Part shown: piece by piece, positions 24,717-36,880 of the stretch
How positions within the stretch are numbered: position 1 is the first letter of the stretch
Layout of the letters: every line of letters begins with the position of its first letter
DNA from: Hordeum vulgare subsp. vulgare
Lineage: Eukaryota; Streptophyta; Magnoliopsida; Poales; Poaceae
Direction of reading: 5' to 3'
DNA length: 64,000 nt
Assembly (NCBI RefSeq): GCF_904849725.1
Contig: NC_058524.1
Coordinates: 353,645,823-353,709,822 of the forward strand
The notes under the pieces: model-generated
The model's input: the letters and a program-made list of their open reading frames with translations, nothing else
The model's database searches: none
Told to the model about the DNA's origin: nothing
Translations under genes and position numbers: made by a program

Positions 24717-26066
24717 AGACCTCGCTTGTCCTCAAGCGAAACCCTAGATCAATAAACATGCCCACATGTTTAGGGAGAGAGCTGTCGACAAAACAAGATA
24801 CGAACATGTAGGCATCATGATATTGATCAGAACAGCAATACCAACATATAATCTCTCATGCTAAAGTGAAAATTCCTTCACAAAGTGAAGTATGGATCAA
24901 GAACCTTACCGAGAATTAACAACCGATAGGCTTTAGTCATTGAAGCAATTGCAATTTGTCAAATAAGAGCTTGTAAATCCAATCCACATACTCAATCATC
25001 TTTTCGTTCTCTACAATTGCTACAACTCACGTGGTACTCATGAGATCAAAGTTTCAGTTGGACACAGACAAAGATAGGGGCTTATAGTTTTGCCTACCAA
25101 CCACTTACCTCAAGGGTAATGTCAACAATAATAATTCATGAATACTTACTTCCAAGTTGACATATGAATATAGATCTTTCCCAAGCATATGACGTTATCC
25201 AAGATAAAGGCGAAATAAGGAATTGGTGAAGATCACCATGACTCTTTCAAAGGAAAAAAGTAAAGGTACAAGATAGGCCCTTCGTAGAGGGAAGTAGAGG
25301 TTGTCATGCGCTTTTGAGGTTTGGATGTGTGTCCTCTTAGTGTGGAGGAACGTCACTTTATATTGCCTCCTGTGATAAAGAACTTTACTATGCAGTCTGT
25401 CGCTTTTATGTCTTCCTCATCACAGGTTCGTACAAAGCTTATTTTCCACGCACTAATAGATCATAAATATTAGGGAGCAATTTTTATTGCTTGCACCGAT
25501 GACAACTTACTTGAGGGATCTTATTCAATTGATAGGTAGGTATGGTGGACTCTCATGGCAAAACTGGGTTGAAGGTTTATGGATGCACTAGTAGTATCTC
25601 TACTTGGTGCGGGAGTTTTGGCTAATATGTGGTGGAAGCAATCGTCACATGCTAAGGGGTCTCTACTCATATAACATTGTTAGGAACCAAGCAAACACAA
25701 TTCATTCTGTTGTATTCCTTGTCCAACATCTACTTCTAAGCATGTAATAGTGTAGTGAGTGTTCACAATCATAGATGGTGTCAAAGATGATATATTTATA
25801 TGTGAAGCTCTCCTTCTTTATCACTTCCTATTAATTGCAGCAATGACCAAGGTCTACGTTTGTCTACCCTCAACAAGTTTCAATCAACATTCTTTTTATA
25901 TGTGAAGCCATCACTTCCCATAAGATCATTACATGATCTTTCATGCTTTTGTTCTTTTCTCATTCTTTTGATCATGGCATGAGGCAAGGCCCTTAACTAA
26001 GACACTCTTTATTATATGGCTCACAAGCTCGAATACATCGGGGGTGACACAAAGCAAAACTCAAGC
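24717..26066 (-). other. Non-coding 3' region of E
   Basis: AT-rich sequence between the extra ORF and the 3' LTR. I see no motif-bearing frame here. Confidence 0.6.
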
Positions 26067-26742
26067 CTAAAACACCAAGACCTTTATTCTACTAGAGAAA
26101 GAGAAAACTGAAAAGGAACAAACTAAGACAAAGGTAAAGGCAAAAGATGTGATGGTGATACGATACCGAGGCAACTCCCCCAAGCTTGGCACAAGCCGAG
26201 GGGATTGCCCATACCCATGCTTAGTTGTCTTCCTTTGGAGGTGATGGTGGTGCAATTGTTGCAACCTGGGTTTGATCCTTCGTCTTCCAAGGCATAGGTG
26301 CCACATCATGGAAAGATGAACGAGTCTCTGGAATCCTAAAATCTGCAGCCAACCGTATTGATTTAAATCTATATTCATACTCACAGTTTTGGTTCTACAT
26401 GTCATAGATCTGGGCTTCAAGGTGATCAATCCTGTCATAGAGCCTGGAGAAGTGCTTCCCGATGTCATTGGCATCGATCTTGTGCTTGCTGGTGAACTCT
26501 GTGATCATCATGTGGTTGGCGCTGAGTCCACGCTCCACCATCCCTTGGCACTTGAAGACTTGTTGCTCCATTGCTTCGAGCCTCGCATCCATGCTCCCAG
26601 TCTTCTTAGGCCCCTCAACATCACGGATGTGCAACATCCCCTCACGCATCTCGATAGATAGAGGGCGTTGCAGCACTCCCGTGAGGTACGGATTGATGAC
26701 CTTCTCGAAGATCTTGTCCTTAGGAGCTTTTGGGGACGTCAT
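26067..26742 (-). pseudogene. Extra ORF downstream of pol in E (env position, function unknown)
   Basis: A 115-codon frame starts with ATG at 26742 (MTSPKAPKDKIFEKVINPYL) and stops at 26395 with a TAG directly after LEAQIYDM. The same frame continues beyond that stop with similar composition to about 26220, so the stop looks secondary. The protein is hydrophilic and rich in charged residues, with heptad-like stretches (ARLEAMEQQVFKC, RLYDRIDHLEAQ) that suggest a coiled coil. I see no signal peptide or membrane segment, so an envelope role is not supported. The slot between INT and the 3' LTR is where Athila elements carry env-like genes. Confidence 0.6.
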
Positions 26743-27025
26743 AGCAATCTAGATCTGCAACAAAAACAGGCTCAAAACGAAAACAGAGGAAATCTGCGTG
26801 ATACGAGGGTCAGACCTTTCGGGAGAATAGATAATGATTTTTTCCGACCATAAGGAGTAGTCCGCAAGAAAACGGAGTCCGGGAGGCACACGAGGTGGCC
26901 ACAAGCCCCCCAGGTGCGGCCAGGGTGTGGACCTGCGCCTGGTAGGCTTGTCGCCTCCTCGTGCACTTTCCGGACTACTTCAAAATTTTCTATTTTTCTA
27001 AAATTCCAAAACAGAGAAAAAATTC

Positions 27026-28378
27026 CTACTGGAAAAGTTTTGGAGTCTGTTTACTTACCGAAACACATACCTCTTCATTTTCGGAGTCTGAAACAGGCTG
27101 ATAAATATCCCTTAGGTATTCCTCCGGAGTTATGGTATTGATAATATTGCTTTCGACATTTATGGGAGTACCTGAGATATAATGCTTGATTCTCTGCCCA
27201 TTTACCACTCTTGGACAATTACCTTCCATGTTGTTGATCTTGATAGCACCGGAACGATATACTTCCTCAACAATATAGGGACATAATCACCTATTTGAAC
27301 TCACGCTTGTGTATCCTTTTATTATGCCACATCTTAACCTTTTCTTTGAACAACTTGGCATTCTCATATGCCTGAGTTCTCCATTCATCAAGCCAGCTAA
27401 TATCAAATAACCTCTTATCACCAGCAAGTTTGAAATCAAAGTTGACCTCTTTGATTACCCAATAAGCTTTATGCCCTAGCTCAAGAGGTAAATTACATGC
27501 TTTACCGTACACCATTTTGTACGGAGACATGCCCATGTGATTCTTATAGACAGTTTTATAAGCCCACAGTGCATCATCGAGCTTCTTAGACCAATTGTTT
27601 CTAGACCTGTTGACAGTCTTTTGCATAATAAGTTTAATCTCTCTATTGCTTAGATCTACTTGACCACTTGACTGAGGGTGATAGGGAGACGCAATTCTAT
27701 GGTTGACATCGTACTTAGCGAGCGTTTTACGAAAAGCACCATGAGTGAAATGTGAACCACCGTCAGTCATTAGATATGTAGGGACTCCAAATCTAGGGAA
27801 AATAACTTCTTTAAGCATCTTGATAGAAGTATTGTGATTAGCACTACTAGTGGGGATAGCTTCTACCCACTTAGTGATGTAATCAACAACAACTAGGATA
27901 TGAGTATACCCGTTGGATTTTGGAAACGGCCCATATAATCAAAGCCCCAAACATCAAATGGTTCAACGACAAGTGAATAATTCATAGGCATTTCCTGACG
28001 TTTACTGATATTACCTATTCTTTGACTTTCGTCACAAGACAAGACAAACTTACGGGCATCCTTGAAGAGAGTGTGCCAATAGAAACCTGATTGCAATACC
28101 TTGTGTGCAGTTCTATCTCCCACATGGTGTCCTCCGTAGGCCTCGGAGTCACATTTCTGTAGGATCTGTCCCTGTTCATGTTCAGGTACACAACGTCTAA
28201 TAACACCATCTACTCCTTCCTTATAAAGGTGAGGATCATCCCAAAAGTAATGTCTGAAGTCAAAGAAGAATTTCTTCTTTTGCTGGTATGTGAAACTAGG
28301 TGGTATATATTTGGCAACGATATAGTTTGCATAATCAGCATACCACGGTGCACTACGTGAAGTATTGATGACATTCAA
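27026..28378 (-). pseudogene. Element E integrase (frameshifted)
   Basis: Integrase inserts the DNA copy into the genome. From 28378 the zinc-binding region is seen around GGHHVGDRTAHKVLQSGFYW and FVLSCDESQR; the second Cys of the HHCC finger is replaced by Ser. Core catalytic residues follow: Asp in VWGFDYMGRF, Asp in LMTDGGSHF, and Glu in GQVDLSNREIK, so the D-D-E set can be read. Frames 28378-27893 and 27818-27291 are separated by a shift, and the C-terminal part (27229-27026, INNMEGNCPRVVNGQRIKHY) is in a third frame. Confidence 0.85.
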
Positions 28379-29103
28379 TTGCTCATCAGGAAAGCTATCA
28401 TCAATAGGTTGTGGGTCATCAAGAACGTTTCCAACCTAGACAAGTTATCTGCTACGGTGTTATCAGCACCCTTCCTGTCGACAACGTGCAAATCAAACTC
28501 TTGTAGCAACAGAACCCATCTGATAAGTCTAGATTTAACGTCTTTCTTCTCCATGAGGTACTTAATAGCAGCGTGATCAGTGAGAATAGTGACCTTGGAA
28601 TCAACTATGTAAGACCTGAACTTTTCACATGCAAACACGACTGCTAAAAATTCCTTTTCCATAGTAGCAGAGTTTCTTTGGGCACTGTCTAGAATTTTAC
28701 TAGCATAGTGAATAACATTCAACTTCTTATCAACTCTTTGCCCTAGTACAACACCAACAACATAATCAGTAGCATGACACATGATTTCAAAAGGTAAGTT
28801 CCAATCAGGTGGTTGAACAATAGGTGCAGTTATCAAAGCCTTCTTAAGTATTTCGAAGGCTTCCTCACAATCATCGTCAAAAACAAAAGGAATATCCTTT
28901 TGCAAGAGATTGGTAAGAGGCCTAGAAATCTTAGAGAAGTCTTTAATGAATCTCCTATTGAAACCAGCATGACCAAGGAAACTTCTTATCCCTTTGATAT
29001 CTGTGGGGTATGGCATTTTCTCGATTGCATCAACCTTAGCCTTATCGACTTCGATACCTCTTTCAGAAATTTTATGTCCTAAGACGATGCCTTCATTAAC
29101 CAT
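28375..29103 (-). pseudogene. Element E RNase H domain
   Basis: A 242-codon open frame covers the RT thumb ([20 protein letters not shown]) and RNase H. RNase H blocks are [52 protein letters not shown] and [14 protein letters not shown]. Relatives read CDAS where this copy has CHAT, so the first catalytic Asp is replaced by His, which would disable the enzyme. It joins RT through a single TAG at about 29105. Confidence 0.85.
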
Positions 29104-29109
29104 AAAGTG

Positions 29110-29783
29110 CTACTTCTCCCAGTTCAAGCCAAGGTTGGTGTCTTTACATCTCTGCAAGACTCGATCAAGGTTGCTGAGGCAATCATCAAAAGAAGACCCG
29201 TAAACGGAGAAGTCATCCATGAAAACCTCAACAATCTTTTCACAAAAGTCAAAGAATATAGCCATCATACATCTTTGAAAGGTGGCAGGTGCATTACACA
29301 AGCCAAAACGCATACGTCTATAAGCAAAGGTACCGAAAGGGCAGGTGCAAGTGGTTTTCTCCTGATCAGATTGTGCAACTAGTATTTGGGAGAAACTAGA
29401 ATAACCGTCTAGAGAGCAGAAGTGTGTGTGTTTAAACACTCTTTCTAGCATTTGGTCGATAAAAGGAAAAGGGTAATGATCTTTCCTAGTGGCTTTATTC
29501 AATTTCCTAAAGTCAATCACCATCCTATAGCCAGTAATAATCCTTTGTGGGATCAATTCATCCTTATCATTAGGGACAACGGTAATGCCTCCCTTCTTAG
29601 GGATGCAATGCACCGGACTCACCCAATCACTATGAGCAACATGATAGATAATACCCGCTTCCAGGAGCTTTACTATTTCTTTTCTAACTACCTCTTTCAT
29701 CTTGTGCTGGCATAGAGTGGGACTAATGCCCTTAAGATCATCAAGAGTATATCCAATAGCAGCACGGTGCTTCCTCAGAGTTT
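29110..29783 (-). pseudogene. Element E reverse transcriptase
   Basis: A 196-codon open frame from 29700 reads through the RT palm: GIIYHVAHSDWVSPVHCIPK, then ITGYRMVIDFRKLNKATRKD, then FCSLDGYSSFSQI, and the active-site box as FMDDFSVYGSSFDDCL. It ends at LNWEK with a TAG where relatives read Cys before HFMVNEG, and the downstream frame continues directly. The active-site aspartates are intact. Text just upstream (29700-29783) belongs to the same domain but is frameshifted. Confidence 0.88.
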
Positions 29784-30650
29784 TTAGTAACTTCTTTTCT
29801 TCATCCTGTGAGAGGCTAGCACTAATAATAAGATGATATATCTCCTTTTCATCAAGATAAGCATACTTAAGAGTATCAGGAACTGTTTAAGCTTAAACAC
29901 ATGATCACCCTTTGCTGGAGTTGGATCCCCAAGCAGTTCAACAGGCAAATTATTCTTAAGGATAGGATATTGTTCTAAGACAACTCTATCGATCTCATCT
30001 CTTTCATCCATATGCATATCATTTTCATGCTCTAGCAAGTATTGCTCTAAGGAATCAGTAGGAGGCACGGCAATAGAGGCTAAGGCAATAGTTTCATCCT
30101 TACTAGGCAACTCTTTTTTCATGAGGTTGTATACCAAACTTGGAGAAATTGAACTCATGTGACACACCTTCAAAGCCAACAGTGACAGTTTTCTTCTCAC
30201 TTTCAATATGAGCATTGACAGTATTGAGGAAGGGTCTGCCAAATATGATGGGACAAAAGCTATCTTGGGTTGTAGCAAGAACGAGGAAATCAACAGGATA
30301 CTTCGTTTTACCACACTAGACTTCACCATCCCTTTGAATTCCCACAAGGCAGATAGTATCTCTATTGGCAAGCTGAATAGTGACATCAATAGGTTCTATC
30401 TCAACAGGTGCCATCTCGTCTTTAGTTTCATCATATAAGGATTGAGGTATTGCACTAACACTAGAACCCACGTCACATAAGCCATGATAACAATGATCTC
30501 CTATCTTAACAGAAACAACAAGCGTGCCAACAACAGGCCTATGTTTGTCTCTAGCGTGTGGTTTAGCAATTCTAGCAGCATCTTCACAAAAGTCAATATC
30601 ATGGCCATCAACATTGTCGGACAGGAGATCTTTGATAATAGCAATGCTAG
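29784..30650 (-). pseudogene. Element E aspartic protease
   Basis: Read from 30650, the frame includes DHCYHGLCDVGSSVSAIPQS at about 30440-30500, a D-x-G-S active site in the style of Athila-type proteases. It then runs through CPIIFGRPFLNTVNA. The active-site Asp is present. In-frame stops occur near 30655 and 30315, and a frame change lies near 29885. The protease matures the gag-pol precursor. A Glu/Asp-rich linker leads to RT. Confidence 0.75.
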
Positions 30651-30651
30651 G

Positions 30652-31679
30652 TTAAACTCTAATTTGCTCAGGGGGTGTAGGTGTTCTACTATAGCCTCTA
30701 CGTATCACAGTTGAAGCTATAGGATGATCCTTTATCCTAACAGGGAAAGGTGGTTTCTCAATGTAAGCACTTGGAACAATAGCATCATTATAGGCAATTA
30801 CTTTCTCTTCAACTGGATTGGGGTTAACTACATTCACTTCTAAGGGGGGATGATATTTAAACCACTTCTCTTTGGGGAGATCAATATGATCAACAAATGA
30901 TTCACATAATGAAGCTACTATCTCAGAGTCAAGTCCATACTTAGCGCTAAAATCACAAAACGTATTTGTTTCAACAAAGGATTTAACGCAATCAAACTTG
31001 AAATTCATACCTGACTCCTTACCTTTATCAAGCTCCCAATCTTCGGAGTTGCGTTAAATTCTCTCCAATAAATTCCATTTGAAGTCAATATCTTTCTTCA
31101 TAAAAGAAGCGGTACAAGAATTGTCAAGCATGGTGCGATCATCATGAGAAAGCCGAGCATAGAAGTTCTGAATGATAATTTCTCTCGAGAGCTCATGGTT
31201 GGGGCATGAAAATATCATTGATTTAAGCCTCCCCCAAGCTTGAGCGCTGCTTTCTCTGTCACGAGGCAAAAAATTATAAATATAATTCCGATCACGATGT
31301 ACTAAATTCATAGGATAGAACTTTTGATGAAATTCCAATTTCAACCGATTGTAGTTCCATGATCCAGTATCATCATATACCCTATACCATGTCAACGCCT
31401 TATCCCTCAAAGATAAGGGAAAAACCTTCTTCTTGACCTCATCCTCGGGCAAACCTGCAAGCTTAAATAAACCACACACTTCTTCTACATAGATTAGATG
31501 CAAGTCTGGATGTGATGTTCCATACCCTGTAAAAGGATAGCCAGCAGTTTCTCAAGCATACCCGAAGGAAATTCATAGCAAATATTTTCAGTAGGTGCAG
31601 CAGGTTGAGGAGCAACTCTTTATGCTTCCGTTCGAGGTGAAGATACCCCGAACAAGCCCCTCATAGGATTAGTTTCCAT
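30652..31679 (-). pseudogene. Element E gag
   Basis: Gag forms the virus-like particle. The ATG at 31679 starts METNPMRGLFGVSSPR, placed about 105 bases after the LTR. A TAA follows after 19 codons, and a shift near 31504 moves into the 149-codon frame 31503-31054. That frame has the retrotransposon gag domain: LFKLAGLPEDEVKKKVFPLS, LRDKALTWYRVY, and LSREIIIQNFYARLS. A TAA at about 31054 interrupts continuation into 31008-30652 (MNFKFDCVKSFVETNTFCDF), the gag C-terminal part. I do not see a CCHC zinc knuckle. Confidence 0.8.
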
Positions 31680-31757
31680 AGTGACAAGTGACAATAAATT
31701 TCAGCACACTATATAAATGTTTCCTTACCAAATTCCACTTACCAAAGGTGCTTCACT

Positions 31758-31774
31758 CCCCGACAACGGCGCCA
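31758..31774 (-). promoter_or_regulatory. Primer binding site of E (Asp tRNA type)
   Basis: On the minus strand TGGCGCCGTTGTCGGGG follows the 5' LTR after a 10-base spacer. It is close to the TGGCGCCGTTGCCGGGG site associated with Asp tRNA in plant gypsy elements, with one change. The tRNA is named from memory of this site. Confidence 0.75.
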
Positions 31775-31784
31775 AAAAGAGTCT

Positions 31785-33301
31785 TGATGACCCACAAGTA
31801 TAGGGGATCTATCGTAGTCCTTTCGATAAGTAAGAGTGTCGAACCCAACGAGGAGCAGAAGGATCTGACAAGTGGTTTTCACCAAGGTAATATCTGCAAG
31901 CACTGAAATTATCGGTAACAAGTAGTTGTGTGGTGAGATGATTCACAACAAGTAGCAAGTAACAAAAGTAATAACGGTGCAACAAAGTGGCCCAATTCCT
32001 TTTGTAGCAAGGGAGAAGCCTGGACAAAGTCTTATAGGAGGTAAAACGCTCCCGAGGATACATGGGAATTTCTGTCAAGCTAGTTTTCATCATGTTCATA
32101 TGATTTACGTTCTTTACTTTGATAGTTTGATATGTGGGTAGACCGGTGCTTGGGTACTTCCCTTACTTGGACAAGCATCCCACTTATGATTAACCCCTCT
32201 CGCGAGCATCCACAAGTACGAAAGAAGAATAAAGACAAAGTCTAACCATAACATTAAACTAGTGGATCCAAATCAACCCCTTACGAAGCAACACATAAAC
32301 TAGGGTTTAAGCTTCTGTAACTCTAGCAACCCATCATCTACTTACTACTTCCCAATGCCTTCCTCTAGGCCCAAATAATGGTGAAGTGTTATGTAGTCGA
32401 TGTTCACATAACACCACTAGAGGAAAAACAACATACAACACATCAAAATATCAAACGAATAGCAAATTCACATGACTACTAATAGCAAGACTTATCATAT
32501 GTCCTCAGGAACAAAAGTAACTACTCACAAATCATAATCATATTCATGACCAGAGAGGTAATGAGTAGCATCAAATATCTGAACATAAACTCTTCCACCA
32601 AGTAATCCAATTAGCTACAAAGAGTAATTAACACTACTAGCAACCTTACAAGTACCAATCGGAGTCGCGAGACGAAGATTGGTTACAAGAGATGAACTAG
32701 GGTTTGGAGATGAGATGGTGATGATGAAGATGTTGATGGTGATGAGTTCCCTTCAATGAGAGGAGTGTTGGTGATGACGATGGCGATGATTTCCCCCTCC
32801 GGGAGGGAAGTTTCCCCGGCAGGATCGTCCTGCCTGAGCTCTAGATTGGTTCTGCTCAATTTCTGCCTCGTGTTGCGGCGAATCCTCCGAAAAGAGTCCT
32901 CCTGATTTTTGCCAGACCAAAACCCTTCTTGTAGCAAAAGAGGGGGGCCAGTGGGCCAGCAGGGAGCTCACAATCCCCCTAGGCGCGGCGAGGGGGGAGG
33001 CCGCATCTAGCAGGCTTGTGGCCTCCTGCTGGCGCCCCTCTGGCACTTCTTGGGCCCATTATTTTTTATAAATCCCAAAAAAAATCCACGTTGATTTTCA
33101 CGATTTTTGGAGTTGTGTATAATAGGCATCTCAAACTTGCTCCATTTTCAGGCCAGAATTCCAGTTGTCGGCATTCTCCCTCTTCATGTAAACCTTGCAA
33201 AATAAGAGAGAAAAGGCATAAGTATTGTACCGTGAAGTGAAATAACAGCCAAAAAAGTGATAAATATCAACATGAAAGCATGATGCAAAATGGATGTATC
33301 A
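31785..33301 (-). repeat. Element E 5' LTR
   Basis: 1517 bp, a direct repeat of 23182-24702 with the same ends. It is followed at 33302 by the GCCAC duplication. Confidence 0.9.
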
Positions 33302-36300
33302 GCCACCTAACTCATCATCACCCTCGGGCATTAGTGGCACCCGACGGGGTTTTCATAAGTCTTTGATTTATACCAACAACATGCTCATGCTACTGTTACT
33401 CTAGCTCTACCTGTCAACATGACACAAGCATGACCCTCATAGGTGGTAGGATCAAGCTTAATGCATGTGCTCCGGAGGAGCCATCGGTAACATCACATCA
33501 ATGATTTACCGGCACTTACGATCATATGCAACGAAAATAATTGCTATACTAACATGCAATATAACATATGCTCAGTCATGGTCAAAGGGCTGCTTGCCTT
33601 TGCTCTCATAAGTTCTTGGGGTCTTCGAGGTCTTCCGATCCAACTCCGAGAAACCCGTCTACTCATCAATTGAAGGTTGCCAGAGGAGGTTTGGATCATC
33701 AAGGATTTCTGAATGGAGGAAAGGAGGAGTAGGGGATTCTTTATAAAGCCCACAGAAATATTATGATAAAAATGAGTGGAGGCAATTATTTAATAGAGAG
33801 TAATTTTAGAAATTTTTAGGATGTTTTTTCACTGGATTAGAAGTTGACATCAATATTCTCTGGATTTTCTAATATGGAATAAATAGCAAAAGGGAGCTAT
33901 TTATTTATTGCAGCAAAAATATTCCATATAGAAAAATGTTGGCTATAGCTCCAAAAATAGGGCATGATATTAGATGTCTCTGGAATTTGGAATCACTCTA
34001 TTTGGACTGGATTTCAATCCTCTATGATTTTTGAAAGCGGAGCTAGAAGCATCCCAAATATGTATTTATATATAAATACAATATGAGAGTTGTTTGGAAA
34101 AATGTGCAAAGCACATATTTGGATAGCCCTGAATTTTAGGATACTTCAGGAGTTTGAATCAAACAATTTGGAGTTAGAATTTTTTTAATGGATTTCTGAA
34201 GTTAAGAAAAATAGGAAAATGAGAAAAAGTAGCTCAACCTCGGGTTTATCTTGCACCCGCGGCGGAGATGAGGAATTGGGCCGGCCCAATGGCTTGGCCT
34301 GGCCAACCACGGCCATGGAGGATGCATTTCCTAGCCTTCTTGAAACTCGCGACAGGGGAAGATGGGGGCGCCGGTCGCCGGGGATCCAGCCAACTGCTGG
34401 TCCAGCCGTCGAGCCGTGGGTAGGGGCGGGTGCCCTGCTCCCTACTGAGCCTAGGAGATGGTCTTGGTGGCCAAGGGAATGCCCGGGGCGAGCGGCCTGC
34501 CGTGAGGAGCGGTCGGCCCGTCGTGAGGAGCGGTTGACTGCTCCGGCCACTTCGGAGGGCATGGCGCTGACCTCGGGGAGGGGCCCTAATGAGTCGAGGA
34601 GGGTGGGGATGCTGCGGGGGCTCGGCTGGAGGGAAGGCCTGAGGCCAGAGGGTGTTGGTAGGCTCGGGCACAAGGGAGGCCGAGGCGGCGCCATGGCCAT
34701 TGAAGGAGAAGGAGGAGAGCTTGAGAGCTCCATATGCGGGGTCACGGAGGCTTCTGGGAACTAGGAAGAGTTGGGGGAGGGGGAGGAAGACTCCACGGGC
34801 TCGGGGAGGCCCTAAATGGAGGGGCGGCCGAAGGAAAAGCTTGGGAGCTCCCGGAGCTCCGAGGGCATGATGAAGAAACGCGTCCTTGGGAGAGCTTGGT
34901 TGTTTCTAGGTGTCGGGAAGAGCTTGGACCAGTCAAATGGGATCCCCTGGTGCTCTGAGACATGCTGCAACGGGTGGAAACAACCTGCAGCAAGAGGACA
35001 AGGCGTAGAGCACCATTATTGCAGGCTGCAAGCGTGGTCACCATGGCCATTCATGTCTACAGGGCAACTAGGACCAGTCCAACGTGTCCCATACCTAGGG
35101 CACACATGCAGGAAAGGACTTTAGAGTTTGGCAACTAGTGGGGGTGGTTTGAATAGGTTTGGACTCTGGTTAAGTTTGCAGCACGAACTTGGGGATGGCA
35201 TAAGTGGTTTTCACAGGAAGGGAATGGAGGTGAAACCATTTCCTGGAGCATCATGTATGGAAGGAGTACACTAATGCAAAGTTACAGCACAAGCAAAGAA
35301 GGGTAGCTAGTACTTGGTGTACAAATCTACATTTCAGCCACAATTCAACTTGAGGATGTGCTGCTCATTTTTCCTACATGGGCATGCCATTTACTGGTTT
35401 GAAATGATGCCTTCGGATGCTAGGGGTCTTTGGGAAAGAGATGGGGGCTTTGGCTTAAGCAGAAGTGGGACAATAGGGGTAAAAATGGTGATTCCAAGGG
35501 TAAAATGAGGAATAGTTACATGGAGCCTCTCTGAAATAGTTGACCAATGGACATGGAAATGTTACTGATTGGTAAAATGTAACTATATGAAGCTGAGGTA
35601 GAAAGTTGAGCTCAAGGGTTAAAGGGGAAGGGGCCAAAGTAGCCAATAAAGTGAATGCACACAAGGTGTTTGATGAGTGGCATAGCACCCAGATGGACTT
35701 CAGTGGATTTGAAAGTTAACAGAATCAAATAATAGAAGAAAATAAGCTTGGACACCAAATTTGTGATTTGGTGGGCAAGGTTTGCAATGTAGACATGGAA
35801 AACCCACGAAATGGGCAGAAATGGCTTTCTGCTTACAATTCCATTCAAATCAATTCCCACGAATCCAATATTTTGTGTGGGGCATTATTGGAGTATTAAG
35901 GCATGTCCAAAAAGTTTGGGTTCAATAGGAGAAATTTTATAATGTACAGTTTCCCAAAGTCAGAAATCAACAAAGAGGATTTTGAGGGGCTTAGGACAAG
36001 ATCCTCTATTCTCCTTGATGAACCACTTGGTGTGGATGCATTATTGGAGTATCAGAACATGCCCACCAAATTGGAGCACAATTGGAGACATTTGACAATG
36101 TAGAGTTGCTCAAATTTGAATCTAGACAGATAGGGTTTTTGAATAATTAGGGGAGTCAAATGAACTTGGATTGCTATGAAACTTGGCAAGATCATCAAAC
36201 ATATCATAGGTGACATGCTGGAATTTTACAAGAATTTATGGTGAATATATCTTATAGAAATATTCCCAAAGATTGAAATAGGCAGGAAGGGTTTTGAAGG

Positions 36301-36880
36301 GTTTTGCCCAATATTTTGAACATAACCATGTGTTGAAACTCCTATATATGGAATATATATGTCCACTGAGTTTCCCTAAATTTTCTTAAATATTTTGAAA
36401 GCAATAAAAATAACTTTCCTTCATAAGAGACCATTTCTAGCCTCATAGGAAGGCTTTTAGATAAAATAGTGAAATAACCATTAAAATAGTAATATTGTGG
36501 TTTTGGGAAGTCATTGTGATAATTGGTTTTAAATAAAATAATTGGTGCAAAATAAATTCCCTAATTTGAGGACTTCTAGTACAAATCCCATCTAAGGTGT
36601 TTTCAAAGCTTAATTCAAAGAAATGATTTTTGGTAGAAATAATATTTGGTAAAAAGAGTTTTTGGTCCTAAACACATGTCATGATCATTAGGCAGGAGTT
36701 TTGGGCTAATGAGGTGAGTCTGGAGAATAGCAAGAATTGTTGTGAATCAAACACAAGCATACAAGCAAGGAAGCAAACAATAGTCGCTTCAAGCATCACA
36801 AGCATCCCCAAATTTTTTAAATTGGTCCTAATTTTTGAAATAAGTTAATTATTCAGGAAAGGTAAACACAGGGTGTTATA
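33302..36880 (-). repeat. Element D, remaining part of the solo LTR
   Basis: Resumes LTR D after E. It holds the second Y block (33545-34200), the GC-rich core (about 34215-35060) and the AT-rich LTR start, ending in GGGTGTTATA at 36880. The text mirrors the first half of the C LTRs, for example the block before ATGGTCTCCTATGAAGG. Confidence 0.75.

Larger units (their letters stand above)
23182..33301 (-). mobile_element. Element E: complete Athila-like gypsy retrotransposon, TSD GCCAC
   Basis: E is 10,120 bp, with LTRs of about 1.52 kb at 23182-24702 and 31785-33301, TG and CA ends, a primer site beside the right LTR, and a purine tract beside the left one. The duplication GCCAC is perfect at 23177-23181 and 33302-33306. 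Minus-strand order is gag, PR, RT, RNase H, INT, then a further ORF before the 3' LTR, as in Athila elements, where that slot holds an env-like gene. I count six differences in the first 103 LTR bases. Several stops and shifts make it non-autonomous today. Confidence 0.9.
21144..36880 (-). mobile_element. Element D: solo LTR, minus strand, with internal duplication; split by E
   Basis: D comprises 21144-23181 and 33302-36880. Its left edge, TGTGGGGACC, is the reverse complement of the C LTR end, and its right edge, GGGTGTTATA, mirrors the LTR start with a one-base change. Without E and the duplicated block it is about 4.8 kb, the size of one LTR of this type. Flanks AACTG (21139-21143) and AGTTG (36881-36885) differ by two transitions and are a likely worn target duplication. 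Element A's gag-protease frame continues across the two flanks. There is no primer site or purine tract, hence a solo LTR. Confidence 0.78.

Noticed and set aside
34185..34870. ORFs of 141-186 codons on both strands in LTR D
   Set aside because: They lie in the GC-rich core of LTR D. Openness on both strands with Gly/Arg/Pro bias points to composition.
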